From contig JAKFXW010000151.1 of assembly GCA_021731185.1 (NCBI GenBank), forward strand, positions 1 to 9,136: DNA of 9,136 nucleotides, read 5' to 3'. Shown piece by piece: positions 1 to 7,301 of this stretch. Under the pieces are notes generated by a model. It was not told the DNA's origin, made no database searches, and worked only from the letters and a program-made list of their open reading frames with translations. The translations under genes and the position numbers were made by a program. Numbering within the stretch: the stretch's first letter is position 1; every line of letters begins with the position of its first letter. Source of the DNA: Gallionellaceae bacterium. GTDB taxonomy: Bacteria > Pseudomonadota > Gammaproteobacteria > Burkholderiales > Gallionellaceae.

Positions 1-268
<268 letters not shown>

Positions 269-290
269 GATTTTTCCTCATATCTAAACG

Positions 291-2387
291 TTATTTCCTG
301 CTACTCATTACTGCTTCAGCCACATTTTTTGGTGCTTCGGTGTAGTGCTTAAATTCCATAGTGTATGTAGCACGCCCTTGCGTTGCGGAACGCAACGCTG
401 TGGAATAACCAAACATCTCAGCCAACGGCACTTCTGCTTTAACAATCTTCCCGCCGCCCATCATATCGTCCATACCCTGCACCATGCCGCGACGTGAAGA
501 CAAATCGCCCATCACCGTGCCAGTGTAATCTTCTGGCGTTTCCACCTCGACCGACATCATCGGCTCCAGCAGCACGGGACTCGCTTTACGCATTCCATCC
601 TTAAAGCCCATTGAGGCGGCCATCTTAAAGGCGTTCTCATTTGAGTCAACATCATGGTACGAACCGTCAAACAAGGTGACCTTAATATCCACCACTGGGA
701 AGCCAGCTAACACGCCACTCGGCAGCGTCTCTTCCAAGCCCTTTTTCACTGCCGGAATGAATTCACGCGGAACAGAGCCACCTTTAATTGCATCCACAAA
801 TTCAAAACCCTTGCCCGTTTCGTTAGGCTCAACCCTCAACCAGACATGGCCAAACTGACCACGACCACCGGACTGCTTAACAAACTTTCCTTCAACTTCC
901 ACTGACTTGCGAATGGCCTCGCGATAAGCAACTTGCGGTGCACCCACGTTGGCTTCTACACCGAATTCACGCTTCATACGATCAACTAGAATTTCCAGAT
1001 GCAGCTCGCCCATACCTGAAATAATGGTCTGACCCGATTCTTCATCAGTACGCACGCGAAATGACGGATCTTCTTGCGCCAGACGATTCAGCGCCATACC
1101 CATTTTTTCTTGATCTGCTTTGGTTTTTGGCTCAACCGCAACGTGGATAACTGGCTCAGGGAATATCATGCGCTCCAGGATAATAACCTTGGCTGGGTCA
1201 CACAGCGTATCGCCAGTCGTTGCATCTTTTAAACCTACTGCCGCAGCAATGTCGCCCGCGAAAACTTCTTTAATTTCTTCACGCTCGTTCGCATGCATGA
1301 GCAAGATACGACCTACGCGCTCTTTCTTACCCTTGACCGAATTATAAATCGTATCGCCCGTGCTTAACTTACCCGAATAAACGCGGAAGAAAATTAGCTG
1401 CCCCACAAATGGGTCAGTCATAATTTTAAAAGCTAATGCAGAAAATGGCTCGGTATCCTCCGCCTTGCGCTCACCAATTGTTTCATTTTCCAGCTCACCT
1501 TTTACAGGCGGAATATCGGTCGGCGCAGGCAGGTAGTCCAACACCGCATCCAGCATCGCCTGTACGCCTTTGTTCTTAAAAGCTGAGCCGCATAACATAG
1601 GCACTATCTCGCCCGCAATAGTACGCGCACGCAGACCCTGCTTAATTTCAGCCTCGGTCAGCTCGCCACCCTCAAGATATTTGTTCATTAAATCTTCTGA
1701 TGCCTCAGCAGCATTTTCGACCATTTTGTCGTGCCACTCTTTAGCCCCTGCGGTCAGATTGGCCGGAATATCACGCAACTCAAACTTCATGCCTTGCGTG
1801 GAATCATCCCAGTAAATCGCCTTCATGCGAACCAGATCAATCACACCTTCAAATTTCTCTTCTGCTCCTATGGGCAACTGAATAGGCACCACGTTAGCAC
1901 GCAGGCGCGCGCGCATTTGATCGTACACCTTCAAGAAATTCGCACCGGAGCGATCCATCTTATTGACAAACGCCAAACGCGGAACCTTGTATTTATTCGC
2001 CTGCCGCCAAACTGTTTCAGATTGCGGCTGCACGCCACCCACGGCGCAATACACCATACAAGCACCGTCCAGCACGCGCATAGAACGCTCTACTTCAATC
2101 GTAAAATCGACGTGCCCCGGCGTGTCAATAATATTAATACGGTGCTCTGGATAATTTTTATCCATCCCCGTCCAATAGCAAGTGGTAGCCGCAGAAGTAA
2201 TCGTGATGCCACGCTCCTGCTCTTGCTCCATCCAATCCATAATAGCCGCGCCATCATGCACTTCGCCTATTTTATGCGACACGCCTGTATAAAACAGCAC
2301 GCGCTCTGTAGTCGTAGTTTTACCCGCATCGATATGCGCGCTGATGCCGATATTACGATACCGCTCTATTGGTGTTTTACGTGCCAC
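291..2387 (-). CDS. fusA: Elongation factor G
   Basis: EF-G is the GTPase that drives translocation of tRNA and mRNA and, with RRF, ribosome recycling. The 698-residue product is full length for the family (about 700). The G domain shows G1 AHIDAGKT (17-24), switch I RGITIT (59-64), G3 DTPGH (88-92), G4 NKMD (142-145) and G5 GSAF. Downstream are domain II and domains III-V, with the typical GRGQFGHVW and SNENAFKMAASMGFKDG segments. The start codon is GTG, followed by ARKTPIERYRNIG as in other EF-Gs; a weak AGG lies 8 nt upstream. It sits between rpsG (88-bp gap) and tuf (22-bp gap), the standard str order. I see no frameshift or missing motif. Confidence 0.98.
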   Translation of the reverse strand: MARKTPIERYRNIGISAHIDAGKTTTTERVLFYTGVSHKIGEVHDGAAIMDWMEQEQERGITITSAATTCYWTGMDKNYPEHRINIIDTPGHVDFTIEVERSMRVLDGACMVYCAVGGVQPQSETVWRQANKYKVPRLAFVNKMDRSGANFLKVYDQMRARLRANVVPIQLPIGAEEKFEGVIDLVRMKAIYWDDSTQGMKFELRDIPANLTAGAKEWHDKMVENAAEASEDLMNKYLEGGELTEAEIKQGLRARTIAGEIVPMLCGSAFKNKGVQAMLDAVLDYLPAPTDIPPVKGELENETIGERKAEDTEPFSALAFKIMTDPFVGQLIFFRVYSGKLSTGDTIYNSVKGKKERVGRILLMHANEREEIKEVFAGDIAAAVGLKDATTGDTLCDPAKVIILERMIFPEPVIHVAVEPKTKADQEKMGMALNRLAQEDPSFRVRTDEESGQTIISGMGELHLEILVDRMKREFGVEANVGAPQVAYREAIRKSVEVEGKFVKQSGGRGQFGHVWLRVEPNETGKGFEFVDAIKGGSVPREFIPAVKKGLEETLPSGVLAGFPVVDIKVTLFDGSYHDVDSNENAFKMAASMGFKDGMRKASPVLLEPMMSVEVETPEDYTGTVMGDLSSRRGMVQGMDDMMGGGKIVKAEVPLAEMFGYSTALRSATQGRATYTMEFKHYTEAPKNVAEAVMSSRK

Positions 2388-2475
2388 AGTAGATACCTAA
2401 CTTAAAAAACTTGAATCACAAAATGTTTGGGGGAATAAAAGTGCCAACAAAAAAATAAAGCCAGCAACAGAAACT

Positions 2476-2946
2476 CTAGAAACGAAAATGGGAAAAGGCT
2501 TTGTTCGCCTCAGCCATGCGGTGAACTTCTTCACGCTTTTTTACTGCGCCGCCGCGACCTTCAGCAGCATCAATTAACTCACCCGCCAGACGCATCCCCA
2601 TGGATTTCTCACCACGCTTGCGTGCAAAATCCCGCAGCCAGCGCATCGCCAAAGCCATGCGACGCGAAGGACGAACCTCGACTGGAACCTGATAGTTTGC
2701 ACCGCCCACGCGACGGCTTTTCACTTCAACCTGCGGCTTAACATTAACCAAGGCCAGATTAAATACCTCAATTGGGTCTTTACCACTTTTCTTGACCACC
2801 TGTTCCAGCGCGCCATAAAGAATGCGCTCTGCAACAGACTTTTTGCCAGATGCCATCAGCACATTTACAAACTTGGACAGATCCTGATTCCCATACTTAG
2901 GGTCTGGCAGAACATCACGTTTAGGGACTTCTCTACGTCTTGGCAT
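2476..2946 (-). CDS. rpsG: 30S ribosomal protein S7
   Basis: S7 is a primary assembly protein of the 30S head that binds the 3' major domain of 16S rRNA and contacts E-site tRNA. The 156-residue product begins MPRRREVPKRDVLPDPKYGN and contains the family signature around GGANYQVPVEVRP and the basic helix RRMALAMRWLRDFARKRGEKSM. The length fits the bacterial family (about 156-179). The start is set by an ATG with GAGGT about 7 nt upstream. It lies 69 bp after rpsL and 88 bp before fusA. In Escherichia coli, S7 is the translational repressor of the str operon and binds the rpsL-rpsG intercistronic region. Whether the 69-nt spacer here has that structure is not evident by eye. Confidence 0.98.
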   Translation of the reverse strand: MPRRREVPKRDVLPDPKYGNQDLSKFVNVLMASGKKSVAERILYGALEQVVKKSGKDPIEVFNLALVNVKPQVEVKSRRVGGANYQVPVEVRPSRRMALAMRWLRDFARKRGEKSMGMRLAGELIDAAEGRGGAVKKREEVHRMAEANKAFSHFRF

Positions 2947-3015
2947 ATCTAAACCTCAAAATTAACCGACGATTACAAATACAAATTTACGAGCGTTAGC
3001 GATCAAAATTCGCCA

Positions 3016-3393
3016 TTACGCTTTTTTAGGACGCTTCACGCCATATTTAGAGCGGGATTGTTTACGATCCTTCACGCCCGCCGTATCCAAGCTACCGCGC
3101 ACCATGTGGTAACGCACACCTGGCAAATCTTTCACACGACCGCCACGCACCAGCACCACGGAGTGCTCCTGCAAATTATGCCCTTCACCACCAATATACG
3201 AGATGACCTCAAATCCACTGGTTAAGCGCACCTTGGCCACCTTACGCAAAGCGGAATTGGGCTTCTTAGGTGTGGTGGTATACACCCGAGTACACACACC
3301 ACGCTTCTGCGGACTTCCACCTAAAGCGGGTACTTTACTTTTCGCAGGCTCTGCGGCCCGAGGCTTGCGTATTAACTGATTAATGGTTGGCAT
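3016..3393 (-). CDS. rpsL: 30S ribosomal protein S12
   Basis: S12 lies at the 30S decoding centre and affects translational accuracy. The 125-residue product starts MPTINQLIRKPRA and has the TTTPKKPNSALRK loop with K43 and the KDLPG loop with K88 and D89. Lysine at 43 and 88 is the streptomycin-sensitive wild-type state in well-studied bacteria, and D89 is the residue methylthiolated by RimO in E. coli. The C-terminus KDRKQSRSKYGVKRPKKA is typical. The frame stays open upstream to a GTG at 3462, but AGGA lies 9 nt before the ATG at 3393 and family alignment begins at MPTINQ, so the shorter start is correct. It is the first gene of the str operon, behind the promoter at 3498-3526. Confidence 0.98.
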   Translation of the reverse strand: MPTINQLIRKPRAAEPAKSKVPALGGSPQKRGVCTRVYTTTPKKPNSALRKVAKVRLTSGFEVISYIGGEGHNLQEHSVVLVRGGRVKDLPGVRYHMVRGSLDTAGVKDRKQSRSKYGVKRPKKA

Positions 3394-3497
3394 TGCTTTA
3401 TGTCCTAAAAATTCTTCAATCTTGTTTGTTATGAAAACAACAGCCGCCACGACACCTAACACTCACTGTGCCGTGACGGCCCATAAAAAGACCGCGC

Positions 3498-3526
3498 ATT
3501 CTAGTGAGGAATACCCCCCCTGTCAA
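3498..3526 (-). promoter_or_regulatory. Sigma-70 promoter of the str operon
   Basis: On the minus strand, TTGACA (3526-3521) and TAGAAT (3503-3498) are separated by exactly 17 nt. The -35 is a perfect consensus and the -10 matches five of six bases. The spacer contains seven consecutive G residues. Directly after the -10 comes GCGCGG, a G+C-rich discriminator like those of rRNA and ribosomal-protein promoters under ppGpp/DksA control, so stringent control is inferred. Transcription should begin near 3490, giving a leader of about 97 nt before rpsL. The -35 box coincides with the end of the IS relic. Confidence 0.82.
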
Positions 3527-3944
3527 GAAACTGTCTCCCGCCAATACATATTGCACTGATGGTTATTTTTCAAGAACTCATCAGGTGATAATAACCCAAG
3601 ACCATAATGAGGACGCTCGGTGTTGAATCAGACCGATAGTCGAGCAACTTACCGTTGAACAAATTTACATCGGTGAATAACAAATCCTCATAGTAAGCCG
3701 CAAACTCGTTTTGAAGACTGTCCTGAAAACGTTCGACATGGGCGTTCATCTTCGGTGTCTTGGGATAGGTTAACCAGCGGCCTACCCCGTCCTGTGCTAC
3801 TTCCACATCAAATGCGGCTTTGAACTCACCACCGTTATCTGACAACACCCGTTCAATCGGGCAAAGGAAAACACGCTTGGAGAGCCGCCACAACACCGTG
3901 GCCCGTTTGCTGCTCTTGCTGGTGCTGATGAAACAACTAGACAT
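3521..3944 (-). mobile_element. Relic of an IS481-like insertion sequence (3' end only)
   Basis: The segment holds the 3' part of a transposase gene and, judged by the TGT beginning at 3521 (TGTCAAGAAACTGTCTCCCG), possibly the terminal inverted repeat of the element. The other end, the 5' half of the transposase and any matching terminal repeat or target duplication were not found between 3945 and 4265. The copy is therefore dead. Family assignment rests on the integrase-core motifs; the exact terminus is inferred. Confidence 0.6.
3523..3944 (-). pseudogene. Degenerate IS481-type transposase (DDE integrase core fragment)
   Basis: The readable frame gives PIERVLSDNGGEF, containing the second catalytic Asp of a DDE transposase, then about 35 residues later TPKMNAHVERFQDSLQNEF with the catalytic Glu, as in IS481/IS3-type rve domains. 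The first catalytic Asp and the N-terminal helix-turn-helix are missing; similarity fades near 3920-3944. After FNGKLLDY the frame breaks. One frame over, translation resumes as FNTERPHYGLGLLSPDEFLK and runs to a TGA at 3523-3525. Comparison with family members, which read LVWFNTERPH here, suggests a 1-bp deletion near 3631-3640 plus a TGG-to-TGA nonsense change at 3628-3630. The final TGA overlaps the TTGACA -35 box of the str promoter. No function is expected. Confidence 0.82.
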
Positions 3945-3945
3945 C

Positions 3946-3981
3946 TGACTAAGCTGTCGCCCAATAGCGACAGCTTAGTCA
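3946..3981. repeat. Perfect 14-bp inverted repeat with 8-nt loop
   Basis: TGACTAAGCTGTCG (3946-3959) is followed by CCCAATAG and then its exact complement CGACAGCTTAGTCA (3968-3981). It lies exactly where transposase similarity stops. There is no T-run on either side, so a simple intrinsic terminator is unlikely. It has TG...CA ends like a tiny inverted-repeat element. It could instead be part of an IS end or a protein-binding palindrome. Confidence 0.75.
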
Positions 3982-4127
3982 TTGGTTATGACTGTTACAA
4001 TCTGAGCGGTAAATTCACTCTTTATCTGGTCGCTTCTCGGCGACATCGCGAAGCAGGGATAGAGTAATCAGGTTTTTTGTCATAACGACAGTTCATGCTT
4101 AAATCCGCGAAACGTTTGTACCCATTT
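3982..4127. other. Intergenic stretch without a recognisable gene
   Basis: Together with the relic to its left, this belongs to an 800-bp region with no intact gene between rpsL and the ABC exporter. I see only short spurious frames and a weak hairpin (GCTTC 4032-4036 pairing with GAAGC 4050-4054). It may be leftover transposon or ancestral DNA too worn to recognise. Confidence 0.5.
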
Positions 4128-4156
4128 TTTCAACTTACCTCAGTTGCTCCTATAAT
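4128..4156 (+). promoter_or_regulatory. Probable promoter of the ABC exporter gene
   Basis: A perfect TATAAT lies at 4151-4156. A weak -35, TTTCAA, lies at 4128-4133, 17 nt upstream. It points toward the exporter gene and would give a leader of about 45-100 nt, depending on which start codon is used. No operator or riboswitch is apparent. Confidence 0.55.
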
Positions 4157-4209
4157 CCTTACTGTCTGCTCCGAACTTTCGCGAGCAAAATTTTGAGTCA
4201 CCCATATTT

Positions 4210-4214
4210 AAGGA
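4210..4214 (+). promoter_or_regulatory. Shine-Dalgarno-like AAGGA upstream of the annotated exporter start
   Basis: AAGGA at 4210-4214 is the only good ribosome-binding sequence ahead of the exporter gene, but no ATG, GTG or TTG lies at a normal distance in that frame. The in-frame codons at 4218, 4221 and 4224 are ATT, ATC and ATC. The TTG at 4266 has no such sequence in front of it. The site therefore bears on which start is real. Confidence 0.45.
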
Positions 4215-4265
4215 TTAATTATCATCAACACGCACACCTTTCCCACTACCAAGCACCTGTTTTCT

Positions 4266-6098
4266 TTGCGCGACTTGCTGCCTTTTTTGCTACCCTATCG
4301 TAAGCAGGTGCTACTGGCTTTTTTGTTGTTGAGCTTTGCGTCGGCGACAGTGTTGATATTGCCCTTAGCATTTCGCGATTTAGTTGATTTCAGCTTCGGG
4401 CAGGTTAAAAATCCAAGTGGCGCTTTATCCAGTGGGGCGCTAATAAGCACACAGAGTTTAGATGGGCATTTTGCCGTGCTGTTTGGGCTGGCGAGTTTAT
4501 GGGCGCTGACGGTAGCGGCACGCTATTACATGGTGAGTTGGGTGGGAGAACGGGTGACGGTTGATTTACGCAGTGCAGTGTATGCGCGGGTGTTGAAGCA
4601 GTCGCCACAATTTTTTGAAACACTGCAAACAGGAGAGGTATTGTCGCGGTTGACGGGTGACACGGTACTGATTCAGACAGTGGTGGGCAGCTCGATTTCA
4701 ATGGGATTGCGAAGTTTGTTCCAATTCATCGGCGGCATGGTGATGCTGGCGGTGACCAGTTTTTATTTGTTCTCGCTGAATCTCGGCCTGATGATTTTGT
4801 TGACGCTGCCGATTATTTTAATCGGTCGCCGGGTGCGAAAACTCTCTCGCGAATCGCAGGACAAAATTGCCGACTCTTCGGCACTGGCTGGAGAAATTTT
4901 AAATGCAGTGCCTACTGTGCAAGCTTACACGCAGGAGGAGCGCGAGACACGGCGTTTTGCGAATAGCGCGGAATTAAGTTTTATCGTGGCGATTCGACGC
5001 ATTCGTGTGCGCGCTTTTTTGACAGCACTGATTATTACCGCCGTGATGGGCGCAATTATTTTTGTATTGTGGGTGGGTGTGAATCAAGTGCGCGAAGGCG
5101 TCATGACGATTGGCGAACTTGCCTCATTCATTCTATATGCCGCGCTGGTAGCGGGTGGCGTGGGCACGATGGCCGAAGTATGGGGTGATCTGATGCGCGC
5201 AGCGGGCGCAACTGAACGGTTGCTGGAATTACTTTATGCAGAATCTGCTATTCAAGACACTGCTGTCACAAAACCGGATGGCACAAAACCGGGGGGCACA
5301 AAATCTGACATCGCGGCATCTGCCATGCCGCAGACCACCCCGCAAAAGCAGGTAGCGATACGCTTTGAGCAGGTCAGCTTTCGTTATCCATCACGCTTGC
5401 AAACCCCTGCACTGGATAATATTTCACTCGACATTGCACCCGGCGAAAGTGTCGCGCTGATCGGGCCCTCCGGTGCGGGCAAGACCACATTATTTCAATT
5501 GCTGCTGCGTTTTTATGATGTGAGTGAGGGCACCATCCGCCTCAACGGGCAGGATATACGCCAACTTTTGCTACATGACCTGCGTGATAAAATTGCCATC
5601 GTGCCGCAAGACGCGGTGATTTTTTCGGCTAACGCGCTGGACAATATTCGCTATGGCCGCCCCACTGCCAGCGATGAAGAAGTTTACGCCGCTGCCCGCG
5701 CCGCGCAGGTAGATGAATTTATCAATCGTCTGCCGCAGGGCTACCAAACTTTTCTCGGCGAACGCGGCATGCGCTTGTCTGGCGGACAGCGTCAGCGCAT
5801 CGCCATTGCCCGTGCGATTTTGAAGAACGCGCCCGTGCTGTTGCTGGACGAAGCCACCAGCGCGCTGGATGCAGAATCGGAACTTTTAGTGCAACAGGGG
5901 CTGAATGCCGCCATGCAAGGTCGCACCACACTCATCATCGCGCATCGCCTGGCGACGGTGCAGAAAGTGGATCGTATCGTGGTGCTGGAACACGGGCGTA
6001 TTGTCGAGATCGGCACACCGGAAGACTTGCGTAAACAGAGTGGACTGTACGCTAGGCTAGCACGCTTGCAGTTTGATGTTGCTACCCGTTCAACGTGA
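4266..6098 (+). CDS. MsbA-type ABC exporter (fused membrane and ATPase domains)
   Basis: This is a half-transporter that should homodimerise in the inner membrane and export a hydrophobic substrate. MsbA-like lipid flipping or drug/peptide export are possible; the substrate cannot be read from sequence. Numbered from the TTG at 4266 (610 residues), six membrane segments lie near 14-36, 71-90, 150-170, 172-187, 251-275 and 280-300. The ATPase domain has Walker A GPSGAGKTT (400-408), Q-loop VPQD (446-449), signature LSGGQRQR (504-511), Walker B VLLLDEA (524-530) with E529, D-loop SALD, and H560. All catalytic residues are intact. The linker at about 336-350 carries a short tandem repeat. The start is doubtful: the frame is open back to a TAA at 4209, and AAGGA at 4210-4214 fits an ATT or ATC start near 4218-4226, adding up to 16 residues. 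The gene stands alone, divergent from rpsL and convergent with nemA. Confidence 0.93.
   Translation: MRDLLPFLLPYRKQVLLAFLLLSFASATVLILPLAFRDLVDFSFGQVKNPSGALSSGALISTQSLDGHFAVLFGLASLWALTVAARYYMVSWVGERVTVDLRSAVYARVLKQSPQFFETLQTGEVLSRLTGDTVLIQTVVGSSISMGLRSLFQFIGGMVMLAVTSFYLFSLNLGLMILLTLPIILIGRRVRKLSRESQDKIADSSALAGEILNAVPTVQAYTQEERETRRFANSAELSFIVAIRRIRVRAFLTALIITAVMGAIIFVLWVGVNQVREGVMTIGELASFILYAALVAGGVGTMAEVWGDLMRAAGATERLLELLYAESAIQDTAVTKPDGTKPGGTKSDIAASAMPQTTPQKQVAIRFEQVSFRYPSRLQTPALDNISLDIAPGESVALIGPSGAGKTTLFQLLLRFYDVSEGTIRLNGQDIRQLLLHDLRDKIAIVPQDAVIFSANALDNIRYGRPTASDEEVYAAARAAQVDEFINRLPQGYQTFLGERGMRLSGGQRQRIAIARAILKNAPVLLLDEATSALDAESELLVQQGLNAAMQGRTTLIIAHRLATVQKVDRIVVLEHGRIVEIGTPEDLRKQSGLYARLARLQFDVATRST
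5266..5310 (+). repeat. Three tandem 15-bp units in the exporter linker
   Basis: Three consecutive 15-bp units begin TCACAAAACCGG, GCACAAAACCGG and GCACAAAATCTG, at 5266, 5281 and 5296. They encode TKPDG-TKPGG-TKSDI between the membrane and ATPase domains. The first two units are nearly identical and the third has diverged. The repeat is in frame, so it only lengthens a flexible linker. Confidence 0.8.
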
Positions 6099-6105
6099 TT
6101 TAAGT

Positions 6106-6129
6106 AGAGGCTTATGTTGCCAAGCCTCT
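6106..6129. terminator. Hairpin between convergent genes, possible bidirectional terminator
   Basis: AGAGGCTT (6106-6113) and AAGCCTCT (6122-6129) form a perfect 8-bp stem with an 8-nt loop. It is located 7 bp after the exporter stop and 24 bp after the nemA stop. Neither side has a proper T-run (GTAAAAA on the plus side, ACTTAAAT on the minus side). It is well placed to end both transcripts but is not a textbook intrinsic terminator. Confidence 0.45.
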
Positions 6130-6153
6130 GTAAAAACCCCGTTAGCGTGCCAG

Positions 6154-7227
6154 TTAAAGCGTTGGATAATCTGTGTAACCTTTGGTATCAGCCGTATAGA
6201 AAGTGTTCATATCAAACGCATTGAGTGCTGCGCCAGTTTTCCATCGTGCAACCAAATCCGGGTTGGCAAGAAAAGGTTTCCCCACCGCAATCAAATCCGC
6301 TTTCCCTGCAGCCAAATCGCTTTCGGCGCGCGCCGCATCATAGCCACCCGAGAGAATGAGCTTGCCCTTGAACACGCTGCGGAATGTCGCCTTCATAGAA
6401 TCCGGCACGGTGGGCGCACCCATTGATGAATGATCAACCAGATGAATATAGGCTAAACCAAGCGTATTAAGCTTTTTTGCCAGATAGGCGTAATCATCTT
6501 CCATCGCGGCATACAGCGGCATATCGTTGAATACGCCAAAGGGTGACAAGCGTATGCCGACCTTGTCTTTACCGATGGCAGCAATTGCCGCAGCGACCGC
6601 TTCGCACATAAACCGCCCGCGATTTTCAATTGTACCGCCGTAATTATCGGTGCGTATATTGGTGTTAGGACGGATAAATTGCTCGATCAAATAACCGTTG
6701 GCTCCATGCAGCTCAACGCCATCAAATCCTGCTGTTACCGCATTTCGTGCGGCCTGTGCATATTCTTCAATTGCCACCCTGATGTCTGCTTCACTCATTG
6801 CCTGCGGCACAGGATGTGGCTTCATACCTTCGGCATCGGTGTACATTTCGCCCGCCGCAGCGACCGCCGATGGTGCAATCACGCGCGCTCCTGCAGGTAA
6901 ATTCAGCGCATGACTAATACGCCCGCAATGCATGAGTTGCATAAATATTTTCCCACCCTTAGCATGCACCGCCGCAGTCACCAGCTTCCATCCGGCAACC
7001 TGCGCCGCAGAAAATATTCCGGGTATGCGCGGATAGCCCAGACCATTCGGCGACGGTGAAGTGCCTTCGGTAATAATTAAACCCGCACTGGCACGTTGCC
7101 CATAATATTGCGCCATCAGTTCATTCGGAATGTTACCGATAGCGCGATTGCGCGTCATCGGGCTCATGACCAAATGATTTTGCAGGGTAAGTGAACCTAA
7201 AGTGGTTTTAGAAAATAATAGCGACAT
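6154..7227 (-). CDS. nemA: Old Yellow Enzyme-family FMN-dependent alkene reductase
   Basis: Enzymes of this family use FMN and NAD(P)H to reduce activated C=C bonds, nitrate esters or N-ethylmaleimide in the cytoplasm. The 357-residue product is close to E. coli NemA (365). It shows the TIM-barrel opening LGSLTLQNHLVMSPMTR, the FMN-contacting MQLMHCGR (96-103, with Q97), the VELHGANGY motif (171-179) in which H174 and N177 bind the substrate and Y179 is the expected proton donor, IRPNTNIRTDNYGG, and LSGGYD with VGKPFLANPDL near the FMN phosphate. The frame could start at a TTG (7242), but GAGGG lies 8 nt before the ATG at 7227 and family alignment begins MSLLFS, so 7227 is chosen. It follows rnpB on the same strand. 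No regulator such as nemR is in the window. The symbol is assigned by family resemblance; the true substrate is unknown. Confidence 0.92.
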   Translation of the reverse strand: MSLLFSKTTLGSLTLQNHLVMSPMTRNRAIGNIPNELMAQYYGQRASAGLIITEGTSPSPNGLGYPRIPGIFSAAQVAGWKLVTAAVHAKGGKIFMQLMHCGRISHALNLPAGARVIAPSAVAAAGEMYTDAEGMKPHPVPQAMSEADIRVAIEEYAQAARNAVTAGFDGVELHGANGYLIEQFIRPNTNIRTDNYGGTIENRGRFMCEAVAAAIAAIGKDKVGIRLSPFGVFNDMPLYAAMEDDYAYLAKKLNTLGLAYIHLVDHSSMGAPTVPDSMKATFRSVFKGKLILSGGYDAARAESDLAAGKADLIAVGKPFLANPDLVARWKTGAALNAFDMNTFYTADTKGYTDYPTL

Positions 7228-7301
7228 GATAAATACCCTCAAATTAACGAAAAATGCAACGTTTAGTAGTGCCGCGAAAATACAATACTCTTTAACAAAT
7301 A
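7219..7301 (-). other. rnpB-nemA spacer and nemA ribosome-binding site
   Basis: On the minus strand the spacer is A+T-rich and carries the GAGGG Shine-Dalgarno sequence that fixes the nemA start. I see no convincing -35/-10 pair and no hairpin-plus-T terminator for rnpB. Read-through from rnpB into nemA, or a weak nemA promoter, both remain possible. Confidence 0.4.

Noticed and set aside
1731..2405. 224-codon plus-strand frame opposite fusA
   Set aside because: It is antisense to the fully conserved G domain of EF-G, its product has no recognisable family, and it has no ribosome-binding site. It is a shadow of fusA codon usage.
2388..2475. Possible internal promoter or terminator between rpsG and fusA
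   Set aside because: The 88-bp spacer is A+T-rich, but I find no paired -35/-10 or stable hairpin. Ordinary operon read-through is the simpler reading.
3394..3462. 23-residue N-terminal extension of S12 from a GTG
   Set aside because: S12 proteins align from MPTINQ, and AGGA is correctly placed before the ATG at 3393. The extension is leader sequence that happens to be open.
4022..4096. Minus-strand 24-residue frame in the gene-free stretch
   Set aside because: It has no Shine-Dalgarno sequence, is very short and resembles no family I recognise.
7228..7242. Upstream TTG start for nemA adding MRVFI
   Set aside because: The added codons overlap the GAGGG ribosome-binding site that serves the ATG at 7227, and family members start at the equivalent of MSLLFS.
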